Of a stretch of DNA of 64,000 nucleotides, positions 43,175-51,822 are shown one piece after another; positions within the stretch are counted from its first letter, which is position 1; the number at the start of each line of letters is the position of its first letter. The notes under the pieces are model-generated. The model was given only the letters and a program-made list of their open reading frames with translations. It was not told the DNA's origin and searched no databases. The position numbers were made by a program, and so were the translations under genes. The DNA lies in the NCBI GenBank assembly GCA_963815305.1, contig CAWFFW010000002.1:832804-896803 (forward strand). The letters run 5' to 3'. The stretch is from CAXBID01 sp963815305. GTDB lineage: Bacteria; Bacteroidota; Bacteroidia; Flavobacteriales; Flavobacteriaceae.

Positions 43175-43612
43175 TTATATGTTAATTTCAAAAGTATCAT
43201 ACCCCTGGATACACTTTTCGCCATTACAGCTCATGAATTCTATATTCCCTTTTAACTTAAAAGGTGTCTTATTTAGAATTTTTATGCGCTGTTTAAAAAT
43301 AGCTTTATTTTCAAAATACTTAGTATCCATTTCAAAAACGGCTTCATAAACCGTATGCCCTTTGGGTTCTGACATGTTGCCTATGAGCGTATAATTTGTA
43401 AGACTCTCAAATGAAAAAACCGTTGGAAGTGGTCCGTTTTCAGGAACGTTTACAGAATACAGATGCCAAGTTTCATCAATAGTTGCTGTAAAAACAATAT
43501 CGTATTCTTTTTCGGAAATTTTTTCAATTGAAGTAGCCCACTTAACAGGTTCAATTATTTGAGAAAATCCGGAAACGGAAATAAACAAAAAAAGGAAGAT
43601 TATTTTTTTCAT
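43175..43612 (-). CDS. DsbD N-terminal-like (DsbC/DsbD-alpha) domain protein
   Basis: A 145-residue exported protein with signal MKKIIFLFLFISVSGFSQ, starting at 43612 (the open frame further up to 43720 lacks a signal in that position). The rest resembles the N-terminal disulfide-exchange domain of DsbD (PF11412): EPVKWATSIEKISEKEYDIV, ETWHLYSVNVPENGPLPTVF, and near the end FMSCNGEKCIQGYDTFEI with two cysteines spaced C-N-G-E-K-C. There is no membrane or thioredoxin part, so it is a stand-alone domain. Its partner is likely the thioredoxin-domain protein encoded 34 bases downstream. Confidence 0.8.
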   Translation of the reverse strand: MKKIIFLFLFISVSGFSQIIEPVKWATSIEKISEKEYDIVFTATIDETWHLYSVNVPENGPLPTVFSFESLTNYTLIGNMSEPKGHTVYEAVFEMDTKYFENKAIFKQRIKILNKTPFKLKGNIEFMSCNGEKCIQGYDTFEINI

Positions 43613-43747
43613 TATTGATGTATATAAGTGTTTTATTGGAAATAAATATAACGCATGATCTTTACAAATATTCTTAAATAAATCACAAAATGTAAGAAAT
43701 TTACCTTTTATTTTAAACATATGCCATACTTAGTCTATTTTTGAAAA

Positions 43748-44491
43748 TTAATTAGCTTTGAGTATTGCTGAACTAGTAATGAGTTCTTTTCCATTAGAAT
43801 TACTACTAAAAATTATATAACTGCTGGTTTCATCAGCATCAATTATAAGCTTCTGAGGTTTTGGCATTTCAAGCTTTGAATGATTTTTTAGAGTTATTTG
43901 AGCTTCTATTAATTTTTGGTTATACGGCATGAATTTTTCCTCTTTAGTGATGCTGTCAATACTTTTTATTATGATTCTCCTAAAACTAATATCAGAGTGA
44001 TTATCAGCTTCAATATTCAAAAATTTTATAGATTCATTTAGAGAACCATTCACTTTAGCATTTGTTAAGATGAAATTTAAAGTGTCTTTTTTATAAACCA
44101 TTAAGCCAATTTCTGAATTTTCTTTACCAATAATTTTATTTACAGATTCGGTGTTTACATATAACCAATAATTTTCATTTACACTACTTACAAACAGCGT
44201 ATCATTTTTTAACCTAAAACATTCAAAACCAAAATCTTCCTTTAAAGCTCCATCATTATCTCTATGTTGATAATAAACGCTACTTATAGAATCATGTCTA
44301 AGCCAAAACTTACTATTTTCTTCGGCTACAATCACTGAAAAATCACTAAGTAATTTTGAGTCATAATAGCCTTTAGTTTTATTTGGTGTCACTTCTAGTT
44401 CTGGAATACTTTTAGCATCTAAAAACAATACTAAAGTCGCACTAAAAATGAATAACAATAAAGTGGCTTGTATATATTTTGAAGTTTTCAT
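43748..44491 (-). CDS. Membrane-anchored protein of the GntR/ABC operon, unknown function
   Basis: A 247-residue protein with an N-terminal anchor or signal (about 8-25, ATLLLFIFSATLVLFLDAK) and a beta-rich outer part, with strands such as FSVIVAEENSKFWLRHDS, DTLFVSSVNENYWLYVN and SYIIFSSNSNGKELITSS. The pattern of repeated D/N-S-x-L turns with hydrophobic strands resembles the putative auto-transporter adhesin head domain (DUF2807-like), without my being able to confirm it. Its ATG follows the GntR stop directly (no gap), so it belongs to the ABC operon as last gene. Confidence 0.65.
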   Translation of the reverse strand: MKTSKYIQATLLLFIFSATLVLFLDAKSIPELEVTPNKTKGYYDSKLLSDFSVIVAEENSKFWLRHDSISSVYYQHRDNDGALKEDFGFECFRLKNDTLFVSSVNENYWLYVNTESVNKIIGKENSEIGLMVYKKDTLNFILTNAKVNGSLNESIKFLNIEADNHSDISFRRIIIKSIDSITKEEKFMPYNQKLIEAQITLKNHSKLEMPKPQKLIIDADETSSYIIFSSNSNGKELITSSAILKAN

Positions 44492-44857
44492 CTAATCGTT
44501 TTTATTTATTTCCTGTAATAGTGTTTTTAACGCTATACTGTTTAATTTTAAAAGTTTAACTTTTTGAAGTATGAGCGGTAAATCGTTTTCAAAAAAATAC
44601 TTTTTCTCCTTTTCTTTTATTTTTTCAATGGCATGTTCTGCCACAAAAAACCCAACACCCCGCTTATTGTCAAAAATGCCTTCGTCTTGTAAGTAGGCAT
44701 AACTACGCATTACCGTGTTTCTATTAACTTCTAGCTCCACAGCTAAGTCACGTACAGAAGGCACCCTATCATTTGGTTTTAACCCACCACCTAATATTTG
44801 ATGGCACAGGTCATCTGCTATTTGTAAATAAATCCCTCTATTTTCTTTAAATTCCAT
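44492..44857 (-). CDS. GntR family regulator, YtrA type
   Basis: A 121-residue repressor-type protein with an N-terminal winged helix (FKENRGIYLQIADDLCHQIL, LKPNDRVPSVRDLAVELEVN, RNTVMRSYAYLQDEGIFDNK, RGVGFFVAE) and a short C-terminal helical dimerisation part of about 45 residues, as in the YtrA subfamily, which regulate ABC transporter operons. It lies between the permease and a membrane-anchored protein (gaps of one base and none). The dyad at 46496-46517 at the operon start is a likely target, so autoregulation is expected. Confidence 0.92.
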   Translation of the reverse strand: MEFKENRGIYLQIADDLCHQILGGGLKPNDRVPSVRDLAVELEVNRNTVMRSYAYLQDEGIFDNKRGVGFFVAEHAIEKIKEKEKKYFFENDLPLILQKVKLLKLNSIALKTLLQEINKND

Positions 44858-44858
44858 A

Positions 44859-45656
44859 TTAAGTTTCTCTTTCTTTTAATTTAAAGAATGCTAGTGGTAA
44901 TAAAAACAAACTCAATCCTGCGAAAAGAATAACTGTATAAATTTGAGTATTGTAAATTGTTTTTTGAACTTTATAGCTTCTCAAATTAATTTCAAAAAAC
45001 TCCTTTTCAGAATGTATAAAAAACATATGAGAGAAAGTTAGCATCAATAAAAACCAAGATAGAGTCAACAGCGCAAAAGTTAAAATGGATTTAAAAAGTG
45101 CCTGTTTTTTAAAATAGGCAGCACCACAGAAAGCAAATAACATGGATCCGCTGGCAACAGCAACTACAAGGTATATATCAATACTGTTTTTTTGCCATTG
45201 AAACGGGCTCAACAAATTATAACTTTCAACATTTTCTGAAACCATACCAAAGAGGCTATAAAAACTAAAAGCAAGTTTAAATGTTAGCCAATACAGCGGC
45301 AAAAACAATAACACAAAACCCACGATACGAATAGAAAACTGAACAACAAACTTTTCAAAGTTTGAAACTGGGATTAGCAAATAATGGATACTGGTTTTGG
45401 AAGACCTCAAAGCAGAAAAAGCGGTTCCAGCACTTATAACGCCACTTAAAATAAGAAAAAACACGAATATAGGGCCGTAATACCTACTATTAAAATTTAT
45501 TCTAGGCCTTGCTGTACCTAGTGTAAAAACATCAACAATAAATAAAACTATAACTAGCCCACCCAAAGCCAGCAGGTATGTTTTTCCGTTTAAAGTTAAA
45601 TCATATATCAGGTATTTATAAAACCGACTTGCAGTAAAATGTTTTTGTAAACCCAT
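44859..45656 (-). CDS. ABC transporter membrane protein
   Basis: A 265-residue membrane protein with about six hydrophobic segments (near 28-48, 68-90, 104-130, 155-180, 190-212 and 235-255). The sequence NLTLNGKTYLLALGG-like start and FSALRSSKTSIHYLLIPVSN are typical of small ABC-2 type permeases of Bacteroidota. It works with the ATPase encoded three bases upstream. The direction of transport and the substrate are unknown; YtrA-linked systems are often induced by cell-wall-active agents. Confidence 0.85.
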   Translation of the reverse strand: MGLQKHFTASRFYKYLIYDLTLNGKTYLLALGGLVIVLFIVDVFTLGTARPRINFNSRYYGPIFVFFLILSGVISAGTAFSALRSSKTSIHYLLIPVSNFEKFVVQFSIRIVGFVLLFLPLYWLTFKLAFSFYSLFGMVSENVESYNLLSPFQWQKNSIDIYLVVAVASGSMLFAFCGAAYFKKQALFKSILTFALLTLSWFLLMLTFSHMFFIHSEKEFFEINLRSYKVQKTIYNTQIYTVILFAGLSLFLLPLAFFKLKERET

Positions 45657-45659
45657 AGC

Positions 45660-46481
45660 TTATAAATTAATTTTTGCGTTATTGGAAATGGCATTAAACA
45701 AAAGTTCTATATCCAGCTCGGTCTCTTCTTTTTCTTTAACCGGCATAATAACCTTATAGCCTCCGGGGCATTTTTCAGAATATATAACATCTGATAAATC
45801 GTTAATATTATTTACTGATTTAAACTGAAATACCTCAGTTATTTTAAATACATCTTTTTCAAAAACAATACGTCCATTTTCAATATGTACAATTTTATCT
45901 ATCAGCGTTTCCACATCTTTAACTTGATGAGTAGAAATAATAACCAATTGATCATCTTCTATATAATCTACTAGTACTTTTCTAAATACTTTTTTTGAAG
46001 GAATATCTAAGCCATTTGTGGGCTCATCTAGCAGTAGCACTTTACAATTAGTGGACAATGCAAATGCGATAATAAACTTTTTTTGCTGTCCGTAAGACAT
46101 CCCATTTAAGCTTTGATGTTCGTGAATCTCAAATTCTTGTAAAATGTTGTGCATTTTTTCAGAATCAAAATTCTTATAAAGCGCACCATAGACTTTTAAA
46201 TACGCTTTAACCGTTAATGAAGGAAGAAAAGGGTCATCATTAACAAAAAAGATATTTGATAAAAAATCAGGATCGCGTTTATGAGGCATACTCCCATTTA
46301 CGTTTATCTCCCCTTTTTTTGAATACAATAAACCTGTAATAAGCTTTAATAAAGTAGATTTCCCTGCGCCATTCTTACCAAGCAAACCAACGATATTACC
46401 TGCATTTTGATTAAAGTTTAAGTCTTTAAATAAAGCATTTTTTTTACTATAGCCGTATGAGAGATTATTAATTGAAATCAT
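45660..46481 (-). CDS. ABC transporter ATP-binding protein
   Basis: A 273-residue ATPase with Walker A GLLGKNGAGKSTLLKLITG (about 33-51), a signature of NGMSYGQQKKFIIAFAL (about 128-144; the usual LSGGQ reads MSYGQ, frequent in this subgroup), Walker B VLLLDEPTNGLD and the switch STHQVKD. It pairs with the next gene for the permease. First gene of the operon, transcribed from the promoter at 46517-46546, with the GntR operator at the start site. Confidence 0.93.
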   Translation of the reverse strand: MISINNLSYGYSKKNALFKDLNFNQNAGNIVGLLGKNGAGKSTLLKLITGLLYSKKGEINVNGSMPHKRDPDFLSNIFFVNDDPFLPSLTVKAYLKVYGALYKNFDSEKMHNILQEFEIHEHQSLNGMSYGQQKKFIIAFALSTNCKVLLLDEPTNGLDIPSKKVFRKVLVDYIEDDQLVIISTHQVKDVETLIDKIVHIENGRIVFEKDVFKITEVFQFKSVNNINDLSDVIYSEKCPGGYKVIMPVKEKEETELDIELLFNAISNNAKINL

Positions 46482-46495
46482 ATACCAATGTATTA

Positions 46496-46517
46496 GTGTC
46501 CTATTTAACTATGACAC
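46496..46517. promoter_or_regulatory. Probable GntR (YtrA-type) operator
   Basis: GTGTC (46496-46500) and GACAC (46513-46517) flank 12 bases; over the 22 bases 18 positions are dyad-symmetric. It begins at the last base of the -7 element and covers the predicted start of transcription (near 46510), 15 bases before the ATPase ATG. Confidence 0.6.
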
Positions 46518-46546
46518 AAATATACATTTATATTTTAGCTGACCAA
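46517..46546 (-). promoter_or_regulatory. Promoter of the GntR/ABC operon
   Basis: On the minus strand TTG (46544-46546), 19 bases, TATATTTG (46517-46524): a full match to the Bacteroidota consensus, placed just behind the der stop codon. The leader would be about 30 bases. Confidence 0.7.
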
Positions 46547-46572
46547 GTGGAATTGATGAAATTTAAAAAAAA

Positions 46573-47877
46573 TTACTTTTTACGCATATACACACTAACC
46601 GGAACCCCAGTAAAATCAAAGTGTTCGCGAAGTTTATTTTCTAAGAAACGCTTGTACGGATCTTTAACATATTGTGGAAGGTTACAGAAAAAAGCAAATT
46701 GCGGTTGTGGTGTTGGCAATTGCATGACATACTTTATCTTAACGAATTTGGCTTTATATGCTGGTGGTGGGTAGTTCTCAATAATAGGTAACATCACGTC
46801 ATTCAGCTTGCTAGTTTTAATTTTTTTAGCTCGGTTTTGGTAAACCTCAACGGCTGTTTCTATAGCTTTAAAAATACGTTGTTTAGTCAAAACAGATATG
46901 AATATAACGGGTACATCTGTAAAAGGTTCCATCTGTTTCTTTATAGCTTTTTCATATTCCTTTACAGATTTATGATCTTTTTCTACTAAATCCCATTTAT
47001 TTACTAAAATAACAATACCTTTTCTATTACGTTCTGCCAACCAAAATATATTTTGTACTTGCCCATCAAAACCTCTCGTAGCATCTAAAACTATTAAACA
47101 AACATCAGCATGTTCAATAGCTCGAACGCTTCGCATTACCGAATAAAACTCTATATCTTCCTTTACTTTAGATTTTCTTCTGATACCTGCGGTATCCATT
47201 AAATTAAATTCAAATCCAAAACGGTTATACTTTGTGTCGATAGAATCGCGAGTAGTGCCTGCTATATCCGTAACAATATATCTATCTTCTCCAATAAGTG
47301 CGTTTATAAATGATGATTTTCCCGCATTAGGGCGACCTACTACAGCGAAACGTGGCAAATCATTTTCAACTACACTTTCTTTTTCAGGCAAAGCTTCAAC
47401 CAAAGCATCTAACAAGTCACCTGTACCACTTCCATTTATACTTGCAATGGTATAATACTCGCCTAAACCCAATGAATAAAATTCTACGGCATCTTTGGCG
47501 CGTGTTCCATTATCCACTTTATTTACTACTAAAAAAACAGGCTTACTTACTTTACGTAATAATTTGGCGACATCTTCGTCCATACCTGTAACACCATCCT
47601 CAACATCCACCATAAAAATTATAACATCGGCCTCATCAATAGCCAATTCTACTTGTTTATCAATTTCAGCTTCAAAAATATCATCACTTCCTAAAACATA
47701 ACCACCTGTATCTATTAAAGAAAAGGTTTTGCCATTCCAATCACTTTTACCGTAATGACGGTCTCTAGTAACACCACTTTGCGCATCAACAATGGCCTCT
47801 CTACGTTGTATTAAACGATTGAAAAACGTTGATTTACCTACATTTGGTCTTCCTACTATGGCTACTATATTACTCAT
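46573..47877 (-). CDS. der: Ribosome biogenesis GTPase Der
   Basis: Tandem-GTPase needed for assembly of the 50S subunit. The 434-residue protein has the first G domain (G1 GRPNVGKST at 9-17, DTGGYVLGSDD, NKVD at about 120) and a second one (GRPNAGKSS at about 182, DTAGIRRKSKV, NKWDLVEKD), followed by the C-terminal KH-like domain (about 355-434, YPPPAYKAKFVKIKYVMQLP and ending VPVSVYMRKK). It stands between era and the ABC operon, 290 bases from era. Confidence 0.97.
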   Translation of the reverse strand: MSNIVAIVGRPNVGKSTFFNRLIQRREAIVDAQSGVTRDRHYGKSDWNGKTFSLIDTGGYVLGSDDIFEAEIDKQVELAIDEADVIIFMVDVEDGVTGMDEDVAKLLRKVSKPVFLVVNKVDNGTRAKDAVEFYSLGLGEYYTIASINGSGTGDLLDALVEALPEKESVVENDLPRFAVVGRPNAGKSSFINALIGEDRYIVTDIAGTTRDSIDTKYNRFGFEFNLMDTAGIRRKSKVKEDIEFYSVMRSVRAIEHADVCLIVLDATRGFDGQVQNIFWLAERNRKGIVILVNKWDLVEKDHKSVKEYEKAIKKQMEPFTDVPVIFISVLTKQRIFKAIETAVEVYQNRAKKIKTSKLNDVMLPIIENYPPPAYKAKFVKIKYVMQLPTPQPQFAFFCNLPQYVKDPYKRFLENKLREHFDFTGVPVSVYMRKK

Positions 47878-48101
47878 ACTTTAATTATGTAACAGTTTAG
47901 AACTGATTAATTTATATTTCTGTTGAAATATTTTGCAAAAATAGAAAATATAAACAACGCACCACTCTTTTTTAGTAAAGATTGAATACTTGTATTATTT
48001 TATGAAGCTTATTTAGCTTTTAAAAAAATTTATAATTAAAAAAGCTCGCTGAAAGAATTGAACCGAAGCCATAAAAATTAACTGACTTGATAAATTATAC
48101 C

Positions 48102-48115
48102 AGGTATCTATACCT
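48102..48115. repeat. 14-base perfect palindrome between der and era
   Basis: AGGTATCTATACCT, in a 291-base stretch (47878-48168) with no gene, about 225 bases before the der ATG and 55 after era ends. It could be a regulatory site; nothing else is visible there. Confidence 0.35.
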
Positions 48116-48168
48116 AAATATAATACGTAAATTTATATGAATGTTGGCTACTTAATAATTAAACATGA

Positions 48169-49050
48169 CTAATTATTATAACCAAAACGTTTTAACTGTT
48201 TTTGATTACTACGCCAATTTTTGTTCACCTTCACATAAAGTTCTAAATGAATTTGTTTTCCAAAAAAAGTTTCTAAATCTTTTCTAGCCTCAACACCTAC
48301 ACGCTTTAATGCACTTCCTTTATGTCCAATAATAATCCCCTTTTGAGTTTCACGCTCTACCATGATTACTGACCGAATTCTAATAATTTTCTCTTCCTCA
48401 AAAAATTCTTCGGTTTCTATCTCTACGGCATAAGGAATTTCTTTTTTATAATGCATTAGAATTTTTTCGCGAATGGTTTCATTAATAAAAAAACGCTCTG
48501 GCTTATCTGTTAATTGATCTTTAGGATAAAATGGTGGAGATTCTGGCAACAAATCAATGACTCTATTAAAAACTTCTGCAATATTAAAACCTTGCAAAGC
48601 AGAAATGGGAATAATTTCAGCATTTGGTACCTTCTCCGTCCATAACTGTACTTGGTTTTCTAATTGCTCTTGATTAGACTTATCAATTTTATTTAAAAGA
48701 AGTAGAATAGGAATTTTAGAATTGGTAATCTTATTAAAAAAAGCTTCATCTTTTAAGTTTTGCTCACCAATTTCTACCATGTAAATTAAAATATCAGCAT
48801 CTTCAAAAGCAGACCTTACAAAACCCATCATACTTTCTTGCAGCTGGTAAGCTGGTTTTATAATACCCGGAGTGTCGCTTAATACCACCTGAAAATCATC
48901 ACCATTTACAATACCTAAAATACGATGACGTGTGGTTTGTGCTTTTGATGTTATTATTGATAATTTTTCACCAATAAAAGCATTCATCAGTGTGGATTTT
49001 CCAACGTTAGGATTTCCTATGATATTTACAAAACCTGCCTTGTGTTTCAT
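48169..49050 (-). CDS. era: GTPase Era
   Basis: Ribosome-associated GTPase acting on 16S rRNA maturation and the cell cycle. The 293-residue protein has G1 GNPNVGKSTLMNAFIG (about 12-27), switch region TTRHRILGIVNGDD, G3 SDTPGIIKP, G4 LNKIDKSN, G5 ISALQG and the C-terminal KH domain with GHKGSALKRVGVEARKDLE (about 248-266). Full length. Confidence 0.97.
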   Translation of the reverse strand: MKHKAGFVNIIGNPNVGKSTLMNAFIGEKLSIITSKAQTTRHRILGIVNGDDFQVVLSDTPGIIKPAYQLQESMMGFVRSAFEDADILIYMVEIGEQNLKDEAFFNKITNSKIPILLLLNKIDKSNQEQLENQVQLWTEKVPNAEIIPISALQGFNIAEVFNRVIDLLPESPPFYPKDQLTDKPERFFINETIREKILMHYKKEIPYAVEIETEEFFEEEKIIRIRSVIMVERETQKGIIIGHKGSALKRVGVEARKDLETFFGKQIHLELYVKVNKNWRSNQKQLKRFGYNN

Positions 49051-49073
49051 TTTTTTTATTTTGATTGAGATTA

Positions 49074-49081
49074 CAAATTTA
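49074..49081 (-). promoter_or_regulatory. Possible era -7 element
   Basis: TAAATTTG on the minus strand matches TAnnTTTG and lies 23 bases before the era ATG. The -33 part is not clear. Confidence 0.4.
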
Positions 49082-49120
49082 CAATCTTATTTTTTGTATT
49101 CTCATGTATAATTTAAAACA

Positions 49121-49154
49121 AAAAAAACAGGAAGCCAAATGCTTCCTGTTTTTT
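49121..49154 (-). terminator. Terminator of the FKBP gene
   Basis: AAAACAGGAAGC and GCTTCCTGTTTT pair around five bases, with T-runs on both sides. It separates the FKBP gene from era. Confidence 0.85.
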
Positions 49155-49175
49155 AAAATCTTATTTGATACTTAT

Positions 49176-49916
49176 TTACTTAACGATTTCCAATAATTCT
49201 ACTTCAAAAACTAAAGGAGCAAATGGTTTAATTACTCCACCCGGACGTGGTGTTGCACCATAAGCTAATTCTTGTGGTACGAAAAATTTGTATTTTGAAC
49301 CTACAGACATAAGTTGTAAACCTTCTGTCCAACCTGGAATTACTTGACCTACGCCAAATTGAGATGGTTCTCCTCTATCAACAGAGCTATCAAACACGGT
49401 GCCATCAGCTAGCGTACCATGATAATGTACTTTTACTGTTGAATCTGAAGTTGGTTTCTCACCAGTTCCTTCTTTCATAACCATGTACTGTAAACCACTT
49501 TCAGTAATTTCAACACCATCTTTAGTTGTGTTTTCCTCTAAAAACTTCTCACCCGCAGCTTTTACATCACCAAACTCTTCCTCAGCTTTTTTGGCTGCTT
49601 CCTCTTGTTGCTTCTTCATATCTTCCTCTTGTTTCTTTTGAAAATAAGATTGAAGTAAACCTTGAATCTTATCTTCTTCAATTAACATATCAGTAGAATC
49701 CATAGCGTTTAAAAACCCTTGTTTGATAAGTTCTAAATCACCTTCATCAAAACTAGTTTTTAAATTCTGTTTTAATCCAGAGGCCATATTTAAACCTATA
49801 GCGTAACTTACAGAATCAATTTCTGTTTTTAATGCCTTTTTTGTAACACCATTATTATTGCATGACGCCATAATAACAACCATCAATGCTAAACTTAAAA
49901 CTTTAATTATTTTCAT
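49176..49916 (-). CDS. FKBP-type peptidyl-prolyl isomerase lipoprotein
   Basis: A 246-residue lipoprotein (MKIIKVLSLALMVVIMASCN, cysteine at 19) that helps fold exported proteins. After the signal comes an FKBP-N (Mip-like) helical dimerisation domain (about 30-125, TEIDSVSYAIGLNMASGLKQ, with a charged helix rich in K, Q and E) and then a C-terminal FKBP domain (about 140-246): VKVHYHGTLADGTVFDSSVD, GQVIPGWTEGLQLMSVGSKY, FVPQELAYGATPRPGGVIKP. The active-site residues of the fold (Y, D, F, W, Y) are kept. It has its own promoter and terminator. Confidence 0.93.
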   Translation of the reverse strand: MKIIKVLSLALMVVIMASCNNNGVTKKALKTEIDSVSYAIGLNMASGLKQNLKTSFDEGDLELIKQGFLNAMDSTDMLIEEDKIQGLLQSYFQKKQEEDMKKQQEEAAKKAEEEFGDVKAAGEKFLEENTTKDGVEITESGLQYMVMKEGTGEKPTSDSTVKVHYHGTLADGTVFDSSVDRGEPSQFGVGQVIPGWTEGLQLMSVGSKYKFFVPQELAYGATPRPGGVIKPFAPLVFEVELLEIVK

Positions 49917-49942
49917 TTCTTTAATTTAAATTATTTTGATGC

Positions 49943-49974
49943 CAAAAATAAGAAATTTAAAATAGGTATACAAA
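49943..49974 (-). promoter_or_regulatory. Promoter of the FKBP gene
   Basis: On the minus strand TTTG (49971-49974), 20 bases, TATTTTTG (49943-49950). Transcription would begin near 49936, a leader of about 20 bases. Confidence 0.6.
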
Positions 49975-50415
49975 GTATGTATTGATACTATTTTTAATTA
50001 AAAATTAATCTTAATAATTAGTACTTAAAGTTTTGGTTGTTGTAGTAGTTATAGGCTTTTAAATAGACGTTTATTTCTTTTAAACATATTTAACCCAAAA
50101 ACAAAATACACATTACATTTATGCAGGAAGTACAACAAATGATAAGAATACATGACATTATACTGATAAAATATCATAAACCAAAACTAAGCTTAAAAGC
50201 CCAAAAACATAGATTTGTTATAATTATATTGTCCTTAATATAATGCTACATGTTACACCATTTATATTTGGAATTAGAAGATTAAAGTCGTAAAAAACTA
50301 GAGTATAAAGCTTATCGATTTAGTTTAAAATTGCAGATTCTTGATGGAATTAAAAACCAATAATTAACATCAAATTGAGAGATATTCACTTTATTTTATT
50401 TTAAAAAAATATATT
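49975..50415. other. Gene-free AT-rich stretch
   Basis: I see no gene, terminator or repeat that I can support. The longest frame of note is 40 codons at 50121-50243 on the plus strand, without recognisable features. Neither the upstream end of a minus-strand gene nor any remnant could be identified. Confidence 0.3.
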
Positions 50416-51387
50416 TTAGATACAAAAGCTTTGCATTATTGAAGTTGTTACCAAACCTTCCTCAACAGAACATGGGTTTTCACCGTGTCCTAAAAAATAA
50501 TTAACAACCTCTTTAATCATGGGTTGCTGAATATGCTTTGGATTGACAAATTTGAATATTTCTATATCATTATCTACTTCTAATAATACCTCTGACCCAT
50601 AAAACGAAAATGAAATAGAACCTTTACTACCGTAAATAGTGCACTTATCAAGCTGATCACTTTTTGCAACATTAAAACACCAAATACCTCTAAACTGAAC
50701 ATTATTTTTAAATAAAATGCTACCATTTACAATATCATTGGCATTATATTTTTTTTGTTGATTGCTTGAAAACCCCATAGCATTCTCATAATCCCCAAAA
50801 TAAAGGTACATTAAATCAATTTGATGTGGCGCTACGTCATTAAAATATCCACCACCAGATAAGGATGGGTTAACTCGCCAATTAGTATCCGATTTGGCAA
50901 TCATATCGTTTCCCGAAGGTTGCAATATTTGGATATCTGCGAACCTAACATCGCCAATGGTATGTGCATCAATTAATTCCTTAACTTTCATAAAAGCAGG
51001 CAAATACCTTCTGTAATGGGCAATAGTGAGTTTTTTATTTGATTTTTTGACTATATCGCCTAGTAGAACTCCCTCCTTTTTATTTAACACCATAGGTTTT
51101 TCTAAATACACGTGCTTGTTAGCATTAAGTACTTGTATGGCGTAATTTAGGTGTGAAGCTGGCGGTGTTGCTATGTAAATAGCATCTAGTTCATCATTGT
51201 TCAATAAATCCTCAACATTATCATACCAAATAGGCACTTGATGGCGTTTAGCAAAATCTTTGGCTTTAGTAGCATCTCGTCTCATTACAGCTATCAATTC
51301 TGAATTTTCTATCTTTTGAAATGCTGGACCGCTTTTAACTTCTGCTACATCGCCACATCCTAAAATTCCCCATTTAATTTTTTTCAT
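50416..51387 (-). CDS. Gfo/Idh/MocA family oxidoreductase
   Basis: A 323-residue NAD(P)-dependent sugar-type dehydrogenase. The Rossmann part begins KWGILGCGDVAEVKSGPAFQ (about 4-23), with AIYIATPPASHLNYAIQVLN and the EKP of HVYLEKPMVLNKKEGVLL (lysine about 96) that takes part in catalysis, and GGGYFNDVAPHQIDLMYLYF (about 178-197) with the catalytic-type D/H pair. Substrate unknown; the position behind the uronate operon suggests a sugar or uronate derivative, but a 435-base gap separates it from that operon. Confidence 0.9.
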   Translation of the reverse strand: MKKIKWGILGCGDVAEVKSGPAFQKIENSELIAVMRRDATKAKDFAKRHQVPIWYDNVEDLLNNDELDAIYIATPPASHLNYAIQVLNANKHVYLEKPMVLNKKEGVLLGDIVKKSNKKLTIAHYRRYLPAFMKVKELIDAHTIGDVRFADIQILQPSGNDMIAKSDTNWRVNPSLSGGGYFNDVAPHQIDLMYLYFGDYENAMGFSSNQQKKYNANDIVNGSILFKNNVQFRGIWCFNVAKSDQLDKCTIYGSKGSISFSFYGSEVLLEVDNDIEIFKFVNPKHIQQPMIKEVVNYFLGHGENPCSVEEGLVTTSIMQSFCI

Positions 51388-51822
51388 TTTATATTTTAAT
51401 TGAATTAAATACCTTAATATCTAAACGAATCAAAAAGCACTAAATGCTACCGTTTTTCTCTTTTCTAAAAAGCGTATATTCCAATAAAAAAAAATGAACT
51501 GACATATTGAAATCTTATTTGCTAATTTACGTCCATGATTTTCTGATATTGAAGTCTATTTTTTATATTCAGAAAGACTAAATGAGATGTTATTGTATCA
51601 ACTAGAAATTCTTCTATAACCTATTGCAATAAAAACCTCTAAAACCAATTGCATTTAATATAGGTGACAAATAAATTAATATTGTACCAATGCTCTACTT
51701 TATGGGATGCCTAGTAATTATTTCTATCTATTTGAGTAGGTTTTACATTTTTAGAAGTAATTAATCACATCCTCGATTACTAGCTAAAACCTTTGATTAA
51801 TCTAAACCTAGCAGATTGTGCA
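51388..51822. other. Gene-free stretch between the uronate operon and the oxidoreductase
   Basis: No gene on either strand. No convincing terminator follows dctM here, though one would be expected. Apart from general AT-richness and a few short dyads too weak to report, I see nothing. Confidence 0.3.

Noticed and set aside
48040..48080. tRNA-like T-loop (GGTTCAATTC on the minus strand) between der and era
   Set aside because: The flanking bases do not form a T-stem or an acceptor stem.
50121..50243. 40-codon ORF in the gene-free stretch after the FKBP gene
   Set aside because: No promoter, no family and no signal; a frame of this length is expected by chance.
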